This document shows, in pieces, positions 45,935-54,269 of a stretch of DNA of 64,000 nt. The stretch's first letter is position 1; every line of letters starts with the position of its first letter. The notes under the pieces were generated by a model. It had not been told where the DNA came from. It was given only the letters and a program-made list of their open reading frames with translations, and ran no database searches. Origin of the DNA: Spirochaetales bacterium (lineage in GTDB: Bacteria; Spirochaetota; Spirochaetia; SZUA-6; RPPD01); contig JAFGGG010000006.1 of assembly GCA_016930675.1 (NCBI GenBank), positions 102,002 to 166,001 of the forward strand. The letters run 5' to 3'. The translations under genes were made by a program, and so were the position numbers.

Positions 45935-46510
45935 TTAGTCAGTATATAGTTTGTCTTTATTTTTTTGCATCCAGATGCCGGGAATTAATGCAAAGAGGAT
46001 TATTAAAATGCTTATAATACCCGGCCCCCATAGTTCCGGTAAAAACAGGATAGTAATTCCACTTATCATCCAGCCCGCGGACATTGGATATAACCATTTT
46101 AAACGATTAAAAATAGCGGAAATATAATATGCGAAAGCGAGTAACAGGCATAACAAGAACATAAATATTATAAATGAGATCATTTGCATGACAATATACA
46201 ATATAGTGATAATGACAAACAGAATACCCAATCCCAGGTATAATAATCCATACAGGCGAGCAAGTCTTGATTTTATTTTTTCTCTTTTTTCTTTTTTTAA
46301 AGCCATTATAAATTGTATGATCCACCCTGTAATACTTAAACCCAACCAAAAATAACCGATATATTGTGCTTGGTTACAATAACCTAAAATATAGGAAACA
46401 GCTGTCCCTACGGGCAACAATACTCCCCATAGGATATAAGACATGCCATGATCCAATATGACTCTTCTGCTTTCCGCCATTATCTGTTTGATAAATTTGA
46501 TATCATCCAT
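45935..46510 (-). CDS. Membrane protein, five or six helices, in operon with regulator
   Basis: A 191-residue integral membrane protein: a soluble N-terminus (MDDIKFIKQIMAESRRVILDHG) and hydrophobic segments at about 24-42, 51-69, 88-106 and 108-130, then 142-156 and 160-178. The C-terminus is Lys/Asp-rich. The N-terminal amphipathic stretch and length resemble membrane proteins paired with HTH_34 regulators in many genomes; the function is unknown, and sensing or export are possibilities. First gene of the operon with the regulator; its promoter is flanked by two operator-like repeats. Confidence 0.7.
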   Translation of the reverse strand: MDDIKFIKQIMAESRRVILDHGMSYILWGVLLPVGTAVSYILGYCNQAQYIGYFWLGLSITGWIIQFIMALKKEKREKIKSRLARLYGLLYLGLGILFVIITILYIVMQMISFIIFMFLLCLLLAFAYYISAIFNRLKWLYPMSAGWMISGITILFLPELWGPGIISILIILFALIPGIWMQKNKDKLYTD

Positions 46511-46521
46511 ATTTTACTCCA

Positions 46522-46538
46522 ACTCTTAAATTAAGAGT
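46522..46538. promoter_or_regulatory. Operator-like palindrome ACTCTTAA-A-TTAAGAGT (site 2)
   Basis: Perfect 8-base arms around one base, immediately downstream of the -10 box of the regulator operon, where a bound dimer would block initiation. It has the same half-sites and 17-base span as site 1. Confidence 0.65.
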
Positions 46539-46567
46539 AATATAATAGAAAGAGAACTCTGTGTCAA
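46539..46567 (-). promoter_or_regulatory. Autoregulated promoter of the membrane protein-regulator operon
   Basis: On the minus strand TTGACA (46567-46562), a 17-base spacer and TATATT (46544-46539). Site 3 overlaps the -35 box and site 2 covers the start region. The transcript begins near 46532 and runs to the ATG at 46510. A clear regulated promoter. Confidence 0.7.
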
Positions 46568-46572
46568 GAGTT
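46555..46572. promoter_or_regulatory. Operator-like inverted repeat AACTCT-N6-AGAGTT (site 3)
   Basis: Overlaps the -35 TTGACA of the regulator operon promoter. The arms match sites 1 and 2, but the spacing is one base shorter than theirs, so it may be a weaker site. Confidence 0.5.
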
Positions 46573-46660
46573 TTGTGTTAAATTTTTAAAATATTCAGGT
46601 TATCGGTTTCAGATATTTATCCTCTGCGCCCTGTTGCATGATTATTTTTTAATTTGTATT

Positions 46661-46960
46661 ATGGTTTGCATGAGAGTATGCCATGCCTGTAAACAACAGA
46701 TCGACGCGCAGATGCCTATTGTAAGAAGTGCGGTCTGTCCCGCTTGCGATAAGGATCTGAAAGTGTGTCTTAACTGTGTATTCTACAGTCCGGGAGCGCA
46801 TTGGGACTGCAGGGAGTCTATTAGTGACCGGGTAGCGGAAAAAGACAAGGCGAATTTCTGTGATTTTTTCCGTTTTAAAGAAAGCACTGAATCGATTGCA
46901 GGACAGAATACGGAAAACAAAGCGAAAGAGGATTTTTTCAAGCTGTTTGGAAATGAGTGA
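46661..46960 (+). CDS. Small Cys-rich Zn-ribbon-like protein upstream of murI
   Basis: About 99 residues. Paired Cys motifs CHAC, CPAC and CLNC, then WDC and FCDFF, form a likely zinc site. The segment DLKVCLNCVFYSPGAHWDCRE...VAEKDKANFCDFF is a pattern I associate with a small conserved uncharacterised protein of spirochaetes and firmicutes, but I have no named function. Start choice: ATG at 46661 or 46670; a TTG at 46634 opens a longer frame with no ribosome binding site. It overlaps the murI start by eight bases, so the two are co-translated. Confidence 0.7.
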   Translation: MVCMRVCHACKQQIDAQMPIVRSAVCPACDKDLKVCLNCVFYSPGAHWDCRESISDRVAEKDKANFCDFFRFKESTESIAGQNTENKAKEDFFKLFGNE

Positions 46961-47753
46961 TAACAAGCCTATTGTATTCTTCGATTCGGGTGTGGGGGGA
47001 CTGCCTTATTTAAAGCTGGCCTTGGACAAGCTCCCGAAAGAACTGTTTATCTATGTTGCCGACCGGAAGAACTATCCGTACGGTGACAAAACTGCTGCGC
47101 ATATAAGGCAGTTGGTTATAGACAGTATAGGATGCATTATAAACTGTTTTGATCCAAAACTCATTGTTGTGGCCTGTAATACCGCTTCTGTGGTAGCCCT
47201 GGCTGCACTGCGAAAAACGTATAGTATACCATTTATCGGGGTTGTACCGGCCATAAAACCCGCCGCGAGCTTAAGCGAAAACGGAAAGGTTGGTGTGCTG
47301 GCCACTGAGGCAACCCTTAAAAATGAATATATCGCGCAATTAATTCGCGATTATGCCCAGGACTGCCAGGTTGTTCTGATTCCGGCTAACGACCTTCGTG
47401 ATCTGGTTGAAGAACGTTTTTTTTCCGTGTCTGAGGATGAAAAACGGGCCATTGTACGCAGAGCGGTTGCCCATGTGAGAGCAGCTGACGTGGATGCGGT
47501 CGTGCTCGCCTGCACGCATTTTTTGCATGTGGAAAACGAATTCAGGCAGATGTTAAACAGCAGTGTTCATCTTATCGATTCAAGAGCCGGTGTTATTAAT
47601 CAGCTGAAGCGCGTGCTTGGCATGCATAATATTCAGGCCGTAAAAAAACAGGGAACCGATACATTTTATCTCACGGCAGCCAGCACCTTGGAGGCACATT
47701 ATAAAAAATACTGCCGACAGTTTAAGCTTGAATATTCCGGTGTGCTAAAATGA
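46953..47753 (+). CDS. murI: Glutamate racemase
   Basis: Makes D-glutamate for peptidoglycan. It has 266 residues, the family norm. VFFDSGVGGLPYL holds Asp11 and Ser12; the two catalytic Cys are Cys75 in VACNTAS and Cys187 in LACTHF, with NYPYGDKT as the family signature. An open frame runs back to 46860, but the ATG at 46953 starts the domain and overlaps the end of the Zn-ribbon gene. The stop overlaps the rsgA start (ATGA). Confidence 0.95.
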   Translation: MSDNKPIVFFDSGVGGLPYLKLALDKLPKELFIYVADRKNYPYGDKTAAHIRQLVIDSIGCIINCFDPKLIVVACNTASVVALAALRKTYSIPFIGVVPAIKPAASLSENGKVGVLATEATLKNEYIAQLIRDYAQDCQVVLIPANDLRDLVEERFFSVSEDEKRAIVRRAVAHVRAADVDAVVLACTHFLHVENEFRQMLNSSVHLIDSRAGVINQLKRVLGMHNIQAVKKQGTDTFYLTAASTLEAHYKKYCRQFKLEYSGVLK

Positions 47754-48673
47754 CGGGCCAGGTTCTTTACGGCATTAATAATATTTATACGGTGGAAGTC
47801 GAGGACAGAGAGCTGGAATGCCGTATTAAGGGCAAAGTTCTCAATCAAAGAAAGAACAGCTATAATCCTCTGGCTGTGGGTGATTTTGTCAGTGTTCAAG
47901 AGGATGAATATTCTCAGAACCAAGGCTGGATTACCGGCAGAAACCGGAGAAGCAACTGCTTTGAAAGATGGAATAAGAAAAAAAAATCCCCCCAGATTAT
48001 CGCTGCCAATGTTGACCTGTTTATAATTATAAGTTCCGCAGGCTCTCCTCCTTTTCGACCGCGTTTTGTCGACCGCATGCTGGTGTGCGCGGAAATCGGC
48101 GGCATACAGCCCTTAATTATACTGAACAAATATGATTTGGGGTTGGATGAACAAGCAGAAAAAAGATTAGAATATTTCAAACAGATCGGTTATGAAGTAT
48201 TATATTGCTCCGCCTTATCGGGGCTTGGGATTGAAAAGCTGTCTGGAGGCATGGATGGTAAAACAGTGCTGTTCGCAGGACAGTCCGGAGTGGGAAAATC
48301 CTCCCTGCTTAACCGGTTGGACCCTTCGCTGAATTTAAAGGTAGGAGAGATTTCCGCGAAATACGACAGAGGCGTGCATACTACAAATTACGCAATAATG
48401 GTCAGTGTTAAAAACAGCTACCGTGTCATAGATACTCCCGGCATCCGTGAACTTTACATTCCTTCAATTGAACCCGGTGACCTGCGTTTTTTTTTCAAGG
48501 AGTTCATAACTTTGCAAAAAGAATGCGCGTATCAGTCTTGTGTTCACATTAGTGAACCTGATTGTGCGGTCAAAAAGGCTTTGGAACAGGCGAAGATTAA
48601 TGGCGATCGCTACAAAGCATACGTTGACATGTATGATGATCTTACGCAACGCCAGAAGAATGCCTATGAATGA
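47750..48673 (+). CDS. rsgA: Small-ribosomal-subunit-dependent GTPase A
   Basis: A 307-residue circularly permuted GTPase that checks late 30S maturation. N-terminal OB-fold, then NKYD (G4, 126-129) precedes the P-loop GQSGVGKS (177-184) and IDTPGIRE (G3). The C-terminal zinc site CAYQSCVHISEPDCAV is intact. Motif order G4-G5-G1-G3 is the permuted one. The start overlaps the murI stop, and the stop overlaps the start of mutS2, so murI-rsgA-mutS2 form one operon. Confidence 0.95.
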   Translation: MTGQVLYGINNIYTVEVEDRELECRIKGKVLNQRKNSYNPLAVGDFVSVQEDEYSQNQGWITGRNRRSNCFERWNKKKKSPQIIAANVDLFIIISSAGSPPFRPRFVDRMLVCAEIGGIQPLIILNKYDLGLDEQAEKRLEYFKQIGYEVLYCSALSGLGIEKLSGGMDGKTVLFAGQSGVGKSSLLNRLDPSLNLKVGEISAKYDRGVHTTNYAIMVSVKNSYRVIDTPGIRELYIPSIEPGDLRFFFKEFITLQKECAYQSCVHISEPDCAVKKALEQAKINGDRYKAYVDMYDDLTQRQKNAYE

Positions 48674-51008
48674 ACATACTCTTAAACTCCTTTCGTTTTC
48701 ACACATACTCGAGGAACTGAAAAATTATTGTCACTCCAGCGAAGCTCAGCGTATTTTAGACAAAAGGGAAATCCACACAACGAGAGAAGCAATAGAATAT
48801 AATCTTGATTTAGCGGTAGATTTACGCAAACTGTTGGAAACCGGGAAGCACCTGCCCGCTCTCAACCTGCCTGATCTAAGAAGTTTTGTGTTCAGACTCA
48901 AGAAACAGGGCAGTGTTCTGGACCCGTATGAGCTTGCCGCTTTGGCACAATTTATTCATTCAAGTAACGCCTTAAAGCGTTTTTTATTAAAGGAAGCTCA
49001 TGAATCGTTGCGGGAGATTGCCGAGGCTATTCCCGATTTGGAAGATGTAAGACGGGAAATATCGCGTATTATTGATCCCCTAGGTAATTTAATTGATAAA
49101 AAAGTACCTGCACTGGCGGCTATTAAAACACGCATGCAGCGGCTGCGCACGGAAATAGACAAGCTGGCAAAATCATATTTTCATAATCAGGCCTACGACC
49201 AGTTCTGGCAGACTGATGTGGCCACCATAAAAGACGGCCGCACAGTTTTACCTTTAAAAGCACAGTATAAGGGCAGAGTAAAGGGTATTGTCCATGAACT
49301 ATCGGCCAGCGGCGCTACTATTTTTATTGAACCCAAGGATATTGTGGAAAAAAACAATCAATTGGTAATAGAAGACAATAAGTATAAACAAGAGGTTTTA
49401 AAAATTATCAGGGTCTTATCCGATAAAGCCAGATCCGGGCTGTCCGAGATAAGCGTTATGTTGGAAAAGACGGCGCTTCTGGATGTGTTGCTGGCTAAAG
49501 TACAGTACGCCAGGGTTCATAACTGCACACCCGCTGAGTTTTCAAATAAACAGCTTATGTTATATGAAGCGCGCCATCCGCTTTTAGGCAAAGCGGCAGT
49601 ACCCATTACCGTCTCTCTGTCTGAGCAATGTCAGGTGCTGCTTGTTACCGGGCCCAATACGGGCGGAAAAACCGTTTCGCTTAAAACCGTAGGCCTGCTT
49701 GTGCTTATGCATCAGTTCGGCATGGAGATCCCGGTAAAAGAGGGCAGTGCTTTACCGGTATTTGATAGAATTTTAGCGGACATCGGAGATGAGCAGTCGA
49801 TAGAACAGTCGCTTTCCACTTTTTCCGCGCATATGACCAACATCGCCGCGATTACAGGGGAGGTTACACACAATTCACTGGTGCTTTTGGATGAACTGGG
49901 AGCGGGTACGGATCCTGAAGAAGGTACGGCCATTGCCATGGCAATCCTCGATTTTTTAATCAGCAAAGGATCGCGGGTAATTGCTACGACACATCACGGT
50001 ATTCTAAAGAATTACGGGTATATCAAACGATCCGTAACCAATGCCAGCGTGGATTTTGATACAGAAAGCCTTATTCCTACCTATCGGCTCATTATAGGAG
50101 TACCGGGGGAGAGTCACGCGCTTATTATTGCGGAACGTAACGGAATCCCGCAGGCGGTTATTAAACAGGCTGAAAACTACCTCAATGATGAACGCACCGA
50201 TATTTCACGTCTTATCCGTGAGCTTTCCAAACAGCAGAAAGATCTTCTCTTATTACAGGAAAAGCAGAAGCAGAAGGAGCGTCTGGTTGAGGAAAAGCTT
50301 AAGCAAACAGAACTCAAGGAGGTGGAGCTTCGTGAACGGGAATACCGCTTAAGAGAACAGGGATTGAAGGAGTTGAACGAGCTTTTAAACTTCAGCAGGA
50401 AGCAGTTGGAAGCAGTGATAAAGGAACTGCGTGAGCATCATGATCAGGAAGCCAACATCCAAAAGGGCAGGGACCTCATCAGCAAGGTAGAATCAAAGAT
50501 CGCGCAGGAATCGCGGAAGCTTGACACTAAACCCAAATCCGGGCGAAAAACCAAAAATCTGGAAATTAAAATCGGATCCCGCGTGTTATTTAAGGATTCC
50601 TATAAAAAAGGTACGGTCGTCCGCAAAGCCCGCAGCAGCAAGTGGGTGGTTGAAACGGATAATGTGCGTGTTACCGTACCTGCGGACGAGCTTGAGCCTG
50701 ATGATTCTTCTGCCAAAGAAGAGGTGGTGGTTTCGTTAAGCGGTGCCGGTTCGCACATCCCGGCGGTATTTGAATTGAACGTAAGGGGTTTTCGTCTGCT
50801 GGATGCTTTGCGCAGTGTGGAAAAGCAGCTGGACGCGGCTTTGGTGCAGGGGTTGACCTCATTTACGATTTTACACGGTAAGGGACATGGAATATTGCAG
50901 CAGGGCATTCATGACTATTTAAAGATGAGTCCTCATGTGGAGAATTATTATTTTTCCCGGCCTGAAGAGGGAGGTTCGGGTAAGACCGTTGTTATTTTAA
51001 AGCTATAG
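48666..51008 (+). CDS. mutS2: Endonuclease/ATPase MutS2
   Basis: A 780-residue MutS homologue without the mismatch-recognition domain I. It has the clamp/core domain (about 1-290), the ATPase with P-loop GPNTGGKT (about 327-334), LLDELGAGTDPEEG (Walker B) and TTHHGILK, then a coiled coil (about 510-610) rich in Glu/Lys/Gln, and a C-terminal Smr nuclease domain (about 702-780; LNVRG and HGKGHG). In known cases it suppresses recombination or acts on collided ribosomes. The open frame upstream of 48666 is inside rsgA and is rejected. Confidence 0.95.
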   Translation: MNEHTLKLLSFSHILEELKNYCHSSEAQRILDKREIHTTREAIEYNLDLAVDLRKLLETGKHLPALNLPDLRSFVFRLKKQGSVLDPYELAALAQFIHSSNALKRFLLKEAHESLREIAEAIPDLEDVRREISRIIDPLGNLIDKKVPALAAIKTRMQRLRTEIDKLAKSYFHNQAYDQFWQTDVATIKDGRTVLPLKAQYKGRVKGIVHELSASGATIFIEPKDIVEKNNQLVIEDNKYKQEVLKIIRVLSDKARSGLSEISVMLEKTALLDVLLAKVQYARVHNCTPAEFSNKQLMLYEARHPLLGKAAVPITVSLSEQCQVLLVTGPNTGGKTVSLKTVGLLVLMHQFGMEIPVKEGSALPVFDRILADIGDEQSIEQSLSTFSAHMTNIAAITGEVTHNSLVLLDELGAGTDPEEGTAIAMAILDFLISKGSRVIATTHHGILKNYGYIKRSVTNASVDFDTESLIPTYRLIIGVPGESHALIIAERNGIPQAVIKQAENYLNDERTDISRLIRELSKQQKDLLLLQEKQKQKERLVEEKLKQTELKEVELREREYRLREQGLKELNELLNFSRKQLEAVIKELREHHDQEANIQKGRDLISKVESKIAQESRKLDTKPKSGRKTKNLEIKIGSRVLFKDSYKKGTVVRKARSSKWVVETDNVRVTVPADELEPDDSSAKEEVVVSLSGAGSHIPAVFELNVRGFRLLDALRSVEKQLDAALVQGLTSFTILHGKGHGILQQGIHDYLKMSPHVENYYFSRPEEGGSGKTVVILKL

Positions 51009-51092
51009 GTTTGTAAAAGCAGGCACGCAGTAATATTTACTTTTTAAAAATCATCAGTATAATTAATATAGATGCGCATAGTAACGGAAAAT

Positions 51093-51108
51093 ACTCTATT
51101 GATAGAGT
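51093..51108. promoter_or_regulatory. Palindrome ACTCTA-TTGA-TAGAGT before the LacI-kinase gene
   Basis: Perfect 6-base arms around TTGA, 22 bases before the GTG start. The ACTCT/AGAGT outer half-sites match the operators at 46522-46572 with the N6 spacing of site 3. It may be another site of the same regulator, or a leader hairpin. The remaining 51009-51130 gap holds no gene. Confidence 0.4.
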
Positions 51109-51130
51109 TCTGTTATGTTGAGGTACAATT

Positions 51131-54100
51131 GTGAAACCAAAAAAACGGCGAAGCTCTAAAAATCCGCTTACCATAGGATTTGTGATTTCCGCGTTATTTG
51201 ATATCTATACCTACCGGATTTGGGCCGGTGTGGTACGGAGAGCACGTGAACAAAATGTCAATCTTTTAATTTATAACGGCGGTATTTTTGATTTTGACTG
51301 GCGGGTGTCTGAAATCAGAAATTGTGTGTATGATGTCATTAACACTCGCCAATTGGATGGATTAATCTTAGCTTCAAGCATAGTCTGGGGATATACCGAT
51401 AGAGCATTGTTCAGTGAATATGTAAAGCGCTGGCAGAGTTTACCTCTGGTATCTATTGGTATACATGACAAGCATTGTACAAATATATTAATTGATAATG
51501 AGAAAGAGTTTAAAAAGTTAATTAAACACCTGATTTGTGATCACAACTACCGAAATATTGCTTTTATAAAGGGACCTGATGAAAACATTGACACGATCAT
51601 TCGGCTGAGAACATATAAAAAAGTTCTGGCAGAAGAAAGCATTGAGTTTCGGGAAGAGTATGTGGCTTCCGGTCAGTTTATTCATGATTCCGGCGTGGCG
51701 GCTGCAAAATTATTTTTAGATGAAAGGAAATTGAAGCTTGATGCGGTAGTTGCTGCCAATGATACCATGGCAATCGGATTTATTCAGGAACTTCAGCGCA
51801 GGGGGATAAAGGTGCCGGAAGAGATCGCCGTTGTTGGATTTGACGACAGTGAATACAGTGCCTGCATCTATCCGCCGCTTTCCACAGTCAGACAAAATCC
51901 GGAGCAGATCGGGGAAACCGCAGTAGATGCTATCCTGGATGTCATTATGAACCAAGTAGAAGTAAAGGATATAACGCTTTCATCAGAAATGGTTATCAGA
52001 CAATCATGCGGTTGTAGTATTTCTTTACCCCTGAACATCGATTCCAAGCTGATTCCAGCTGATTATATTTCCTCGACAGTTACCCCGTCCAACTGGCACG
52101 GTGTAAAAAAACGTATTGAAAAACTCATTACCCAATGTGTTGGATCGAGTAAAGCACATCCGAATCATAGGACCATTTATAATTTTTTATTAGACAAAGC
52201 GGAATATCTGTTTTTAACAAAAAATCATGATGGTTTTCTCACCGGACTGCAGAAGGAACTGTTTTTGACGATTGAAAGCAATGGCGATCTGCGCTCCTGG
52301 AGTGATTGTGCAGCCTGCTTTTTCTCTATCTGTAATCATCTTGCCAAGGATAAAGACGATAAGGCGTCTATTCAAAAAATTTGGAATAGCTGCATGCAGA
52401 TCATAGCAAGAACCGCCGAGAATTCCCATGCCCTCTTAAGGAGAATCCAGCGCAGAACAGGCTATGATTATTATTCGCTTACGGAAAGATTATACATGAC
52501 ATCTAAAATGCATGGCCTGAAGGATGTTCTCGGAGAGTATCTGTCAAGGTACAGCATACCGGGGTGCTCCGTGTTTCAGCGTCTGCAAAGAAAAGGAAGT
52601 AGCACAAGGGTAAGATTAATATCAGCCTTTGATAAAGACAGCCCGGTAATTATCCAAGATACACCTGTAGAAGTGGATGTAATGGATATGCTGTCCCCGG
52701 ATTTTTTCAGAGGTGCTGTTCCTAAGATCCTGCTTATAATGAATCTCTATTCAGGAAACCAGGATCTGGGTTTTATTGTGTTTAAAATGGGACCTCTGGA
52801 TGGAATTCTATATGAAACTATTACGATGAACATAAGTGGTGCAATCAGACTGATACAGATAGTGGAAAAGGAAAGAACCTATTCTCAGAAATTAGCATTA
52901 CAGGTTTATGAACGCACGGAAGAACTGGAAAAAGCGAATCGGGAGATTAAACTGGCCAACGAACAACTGAAAATGCTGGATAAGCTGAAAAATGAATTTA
53001 TAGCCAATATATCCCATGATTTCCGTTCGCCTTTGATGGTTGTCTTGAATATGGCGGAATTAGGCATGCTTTCTCGCGACCCAGAGCTCAGCGAGCATCT
53101 GCACAATTATGAAACAATCACTAAAGCAGGATTACGTTTGAAAACATCCATCGACAGGCTTTTGGATTTGGTTAAAATGGATTCCGGTATTATCGATCTC
53201 AATATTCAAAAGATTAACGCTTTAGATTATATCAACTCCATAATTGATTTTTATTCCGCGTCAATAGCCACACACAAGATTCGGATCGACACCGAACTTG
53301 ATGTCAAGGCGGATGCTGCAATTTTTACGGATCCTGAGAAATTAGAAAGTATTTTAGGCAATGTGATCTCGAACGCCGTCAAGTTCGTACCTGAAATAAA
53401 CGGGACCATAACCATTGGTTTAAAAGAAAAGCTGAATGCATTCTTATTCTTTATTCGTGATAACGGAATCGGTATTGATCCGGAGAAACTGGATGTGATT
53501 TTTAATAGGTTTGAACAGATCCATAATGTGCAGGCAATACCATACCGCGGGACCGGTATAGGGCTGGCATTTTGCAAACAGCTGGTCACCGCGCTCAAGG
53601 GAAGAATATGGGCCGAATCCAAAGGTCAAAATCAGGGCGCGGTTTTTTATATCGAACTTCCCAAAGGTAAAGCTGCCTTTCATACTTATCTACAGTCTGC
53701 CAAAGGAAAAAACCATAACAAAACCGCAAGCTCAATGGATGAACAGCAGATAGTGATTGATTCAATTATGGAAAAAAAATTTCAAAACAAGGAAAACCAG
53801 ATTTTTATTGATGCGCTTAATAAGGCGGGTGAGTTTGATCCTTATAGGGCCCTTATTCTGATTATCGATGATGAACTGGAAATCAGAACCATTGTTCATA
53901 GATATTTGCGTGACGCCGGTTATAAAAACTTTATCCTCGCCGCTAATGGTATTTTAGGGCTTGACGCAATTAAGGAGTATCAACCTGATCTGATTGTTTG
54001 TGATAATAATATGCCGGGTCTTCGAGGACATGAGCTTTATGATCGTATACAATCAGACCAAGAAAGCAGAGATATTCCCATTATTTTCCTCTCTGCCGTT

Positions 54101-54244
54101 ACCCGCAAAAACACACAGTTAAAAAAGCACGAAAAAAAAACGGTAGTACAACTTGAAAAACCGATTGAAAAGGAAATCTTTTATAAAGTAGTAAAACAAA
54201 GTCTGCAAAAATATTTCGAATTTAAAAAACAATCCTTAGCCTAA
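51131..54244 (+). CDS. LacI-type sugar-binding hybrid histidine kinase (HisKA, HATPase, receiver)
   Basis: A 1037-residue protein with no membrane segment. Residues 1-290 are a periplasmic-binding-protein fold of the LacI kind (LTIGFVISALFDIYTYRIWAGVVRRARE; IAVVGFDDSEYSACIYPPLSTVRQNP), without the usual DNA-binding helix-turn-helix, ending in SCGCS. A helical region (about 310-590) leads to a coiled coil and HisKA with phospho-His629 (NISHDFRSPL), then HATPase (NVISNAVKFV; DNGIGIDPEKL; GTGIGLAFCKQL) and a C-terminal receiver with phospho-acceptor Asp958. It should sense a cytoplasmic sugar or sugar phosphate. The GTG start is preceded by GAGG. Confidence 0.9.
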   Translation: MKPKKRRSSKNPLTIGFVISALFDIYTYRIWAGVVRRAREQNVNLLIYNGGIFDFDWRVSEIRNCVYDVINTRQLDGLILASSIVWGYTDRALFSEYVKRWQSLPLVSIGIHDKHCTNILIDNEKEFKKLIKHLICDHNYRNIAFIKGPDENIDTIIRLRTYKKVLAEESIEFREEYVASGQFIHDSGVAAAKLFLDERKLKLDAVVAANDTMAIGFIQELQRRGIKVPEEIAVVGFDDSEYSACIYPPLSTVRQNPEQIGETAVDAILDVIMNQVEVKDITLSSEMVIRQSCGCSISLPLNIDSKLIPADYISSTVTPSNWHGVKKRIEKLITQCVGSSKAHPNHRTIYNFLLDKAEYLFLTKNHDGFLTGLQKELFLTIESNGDLRSWSDCAACFFSICNHLAKDKDDKASIQKIWNSCMQIIARTAENSHALLRRIQRRTGYDYYSLTERLYMTSKMHGLKDVLGEYLSRYSIPGCSVFQRLQRKGSSTRVRLISAFDKDSPVIIQDTPVEVDVMDMLSPDFFRGAVPKILLIMNLYSGNQDLGFIVFKMGPLDGILYETITMNISGAIRLIQIVEKERTYSQKLALQVYERTEELEKANREIKLANEQLKMLDKLKNEFIANISHDFRSPLMVVLNMAELGMLSRDPELSEHLHNYETITKAGLRLKTSIDRLLDLVKMDSGIIDLNIQKINALDYINSIIDFYSASIATHKIRIDTELDVKADAAIFTDPEKLESILGNVISNAVKFVPEINGTITIGLKEKLNAFLFFIRDNGIGIDPEKLDVIFNRFEQIHNVQAIPYRGTGIGLAFCKQLVTALKGRIWAESKGQNQGAVFYIELPKGKAAFHTYLQSAKGKNHNKTASSMDEQQIVIDSIMEKKFQNKENQIFIDALNKAGEFDPYRALILIIDDELEIRTIVHRYLRDAGYKNFILAANGILGLDAIKEYQPDLIVCDNNMPGLRGHELYDRIQSDQESRDIPIIFLSAVTRKNTQLKKHEKKTVVQLEKPIEKEIFYKVVKQSLQKYFEFKKQSLA

Positions 54245-54269
54245 AGGTCTAAAACCTGAGTATGCATAC

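Noticed and set aside
46860..46952. Extended murI start
   Set aside because: The frame overlaps the Zn-ribbon gene and lacks a ribosome binding site; the racemase fold begins at 46953.
48540..48665. Extended mutS2 start inside rsgA
   Set aside because: The extra 42 codons overlap conserved rsgA sequence and have no match to MutS2; ATG 48666 is the family start.
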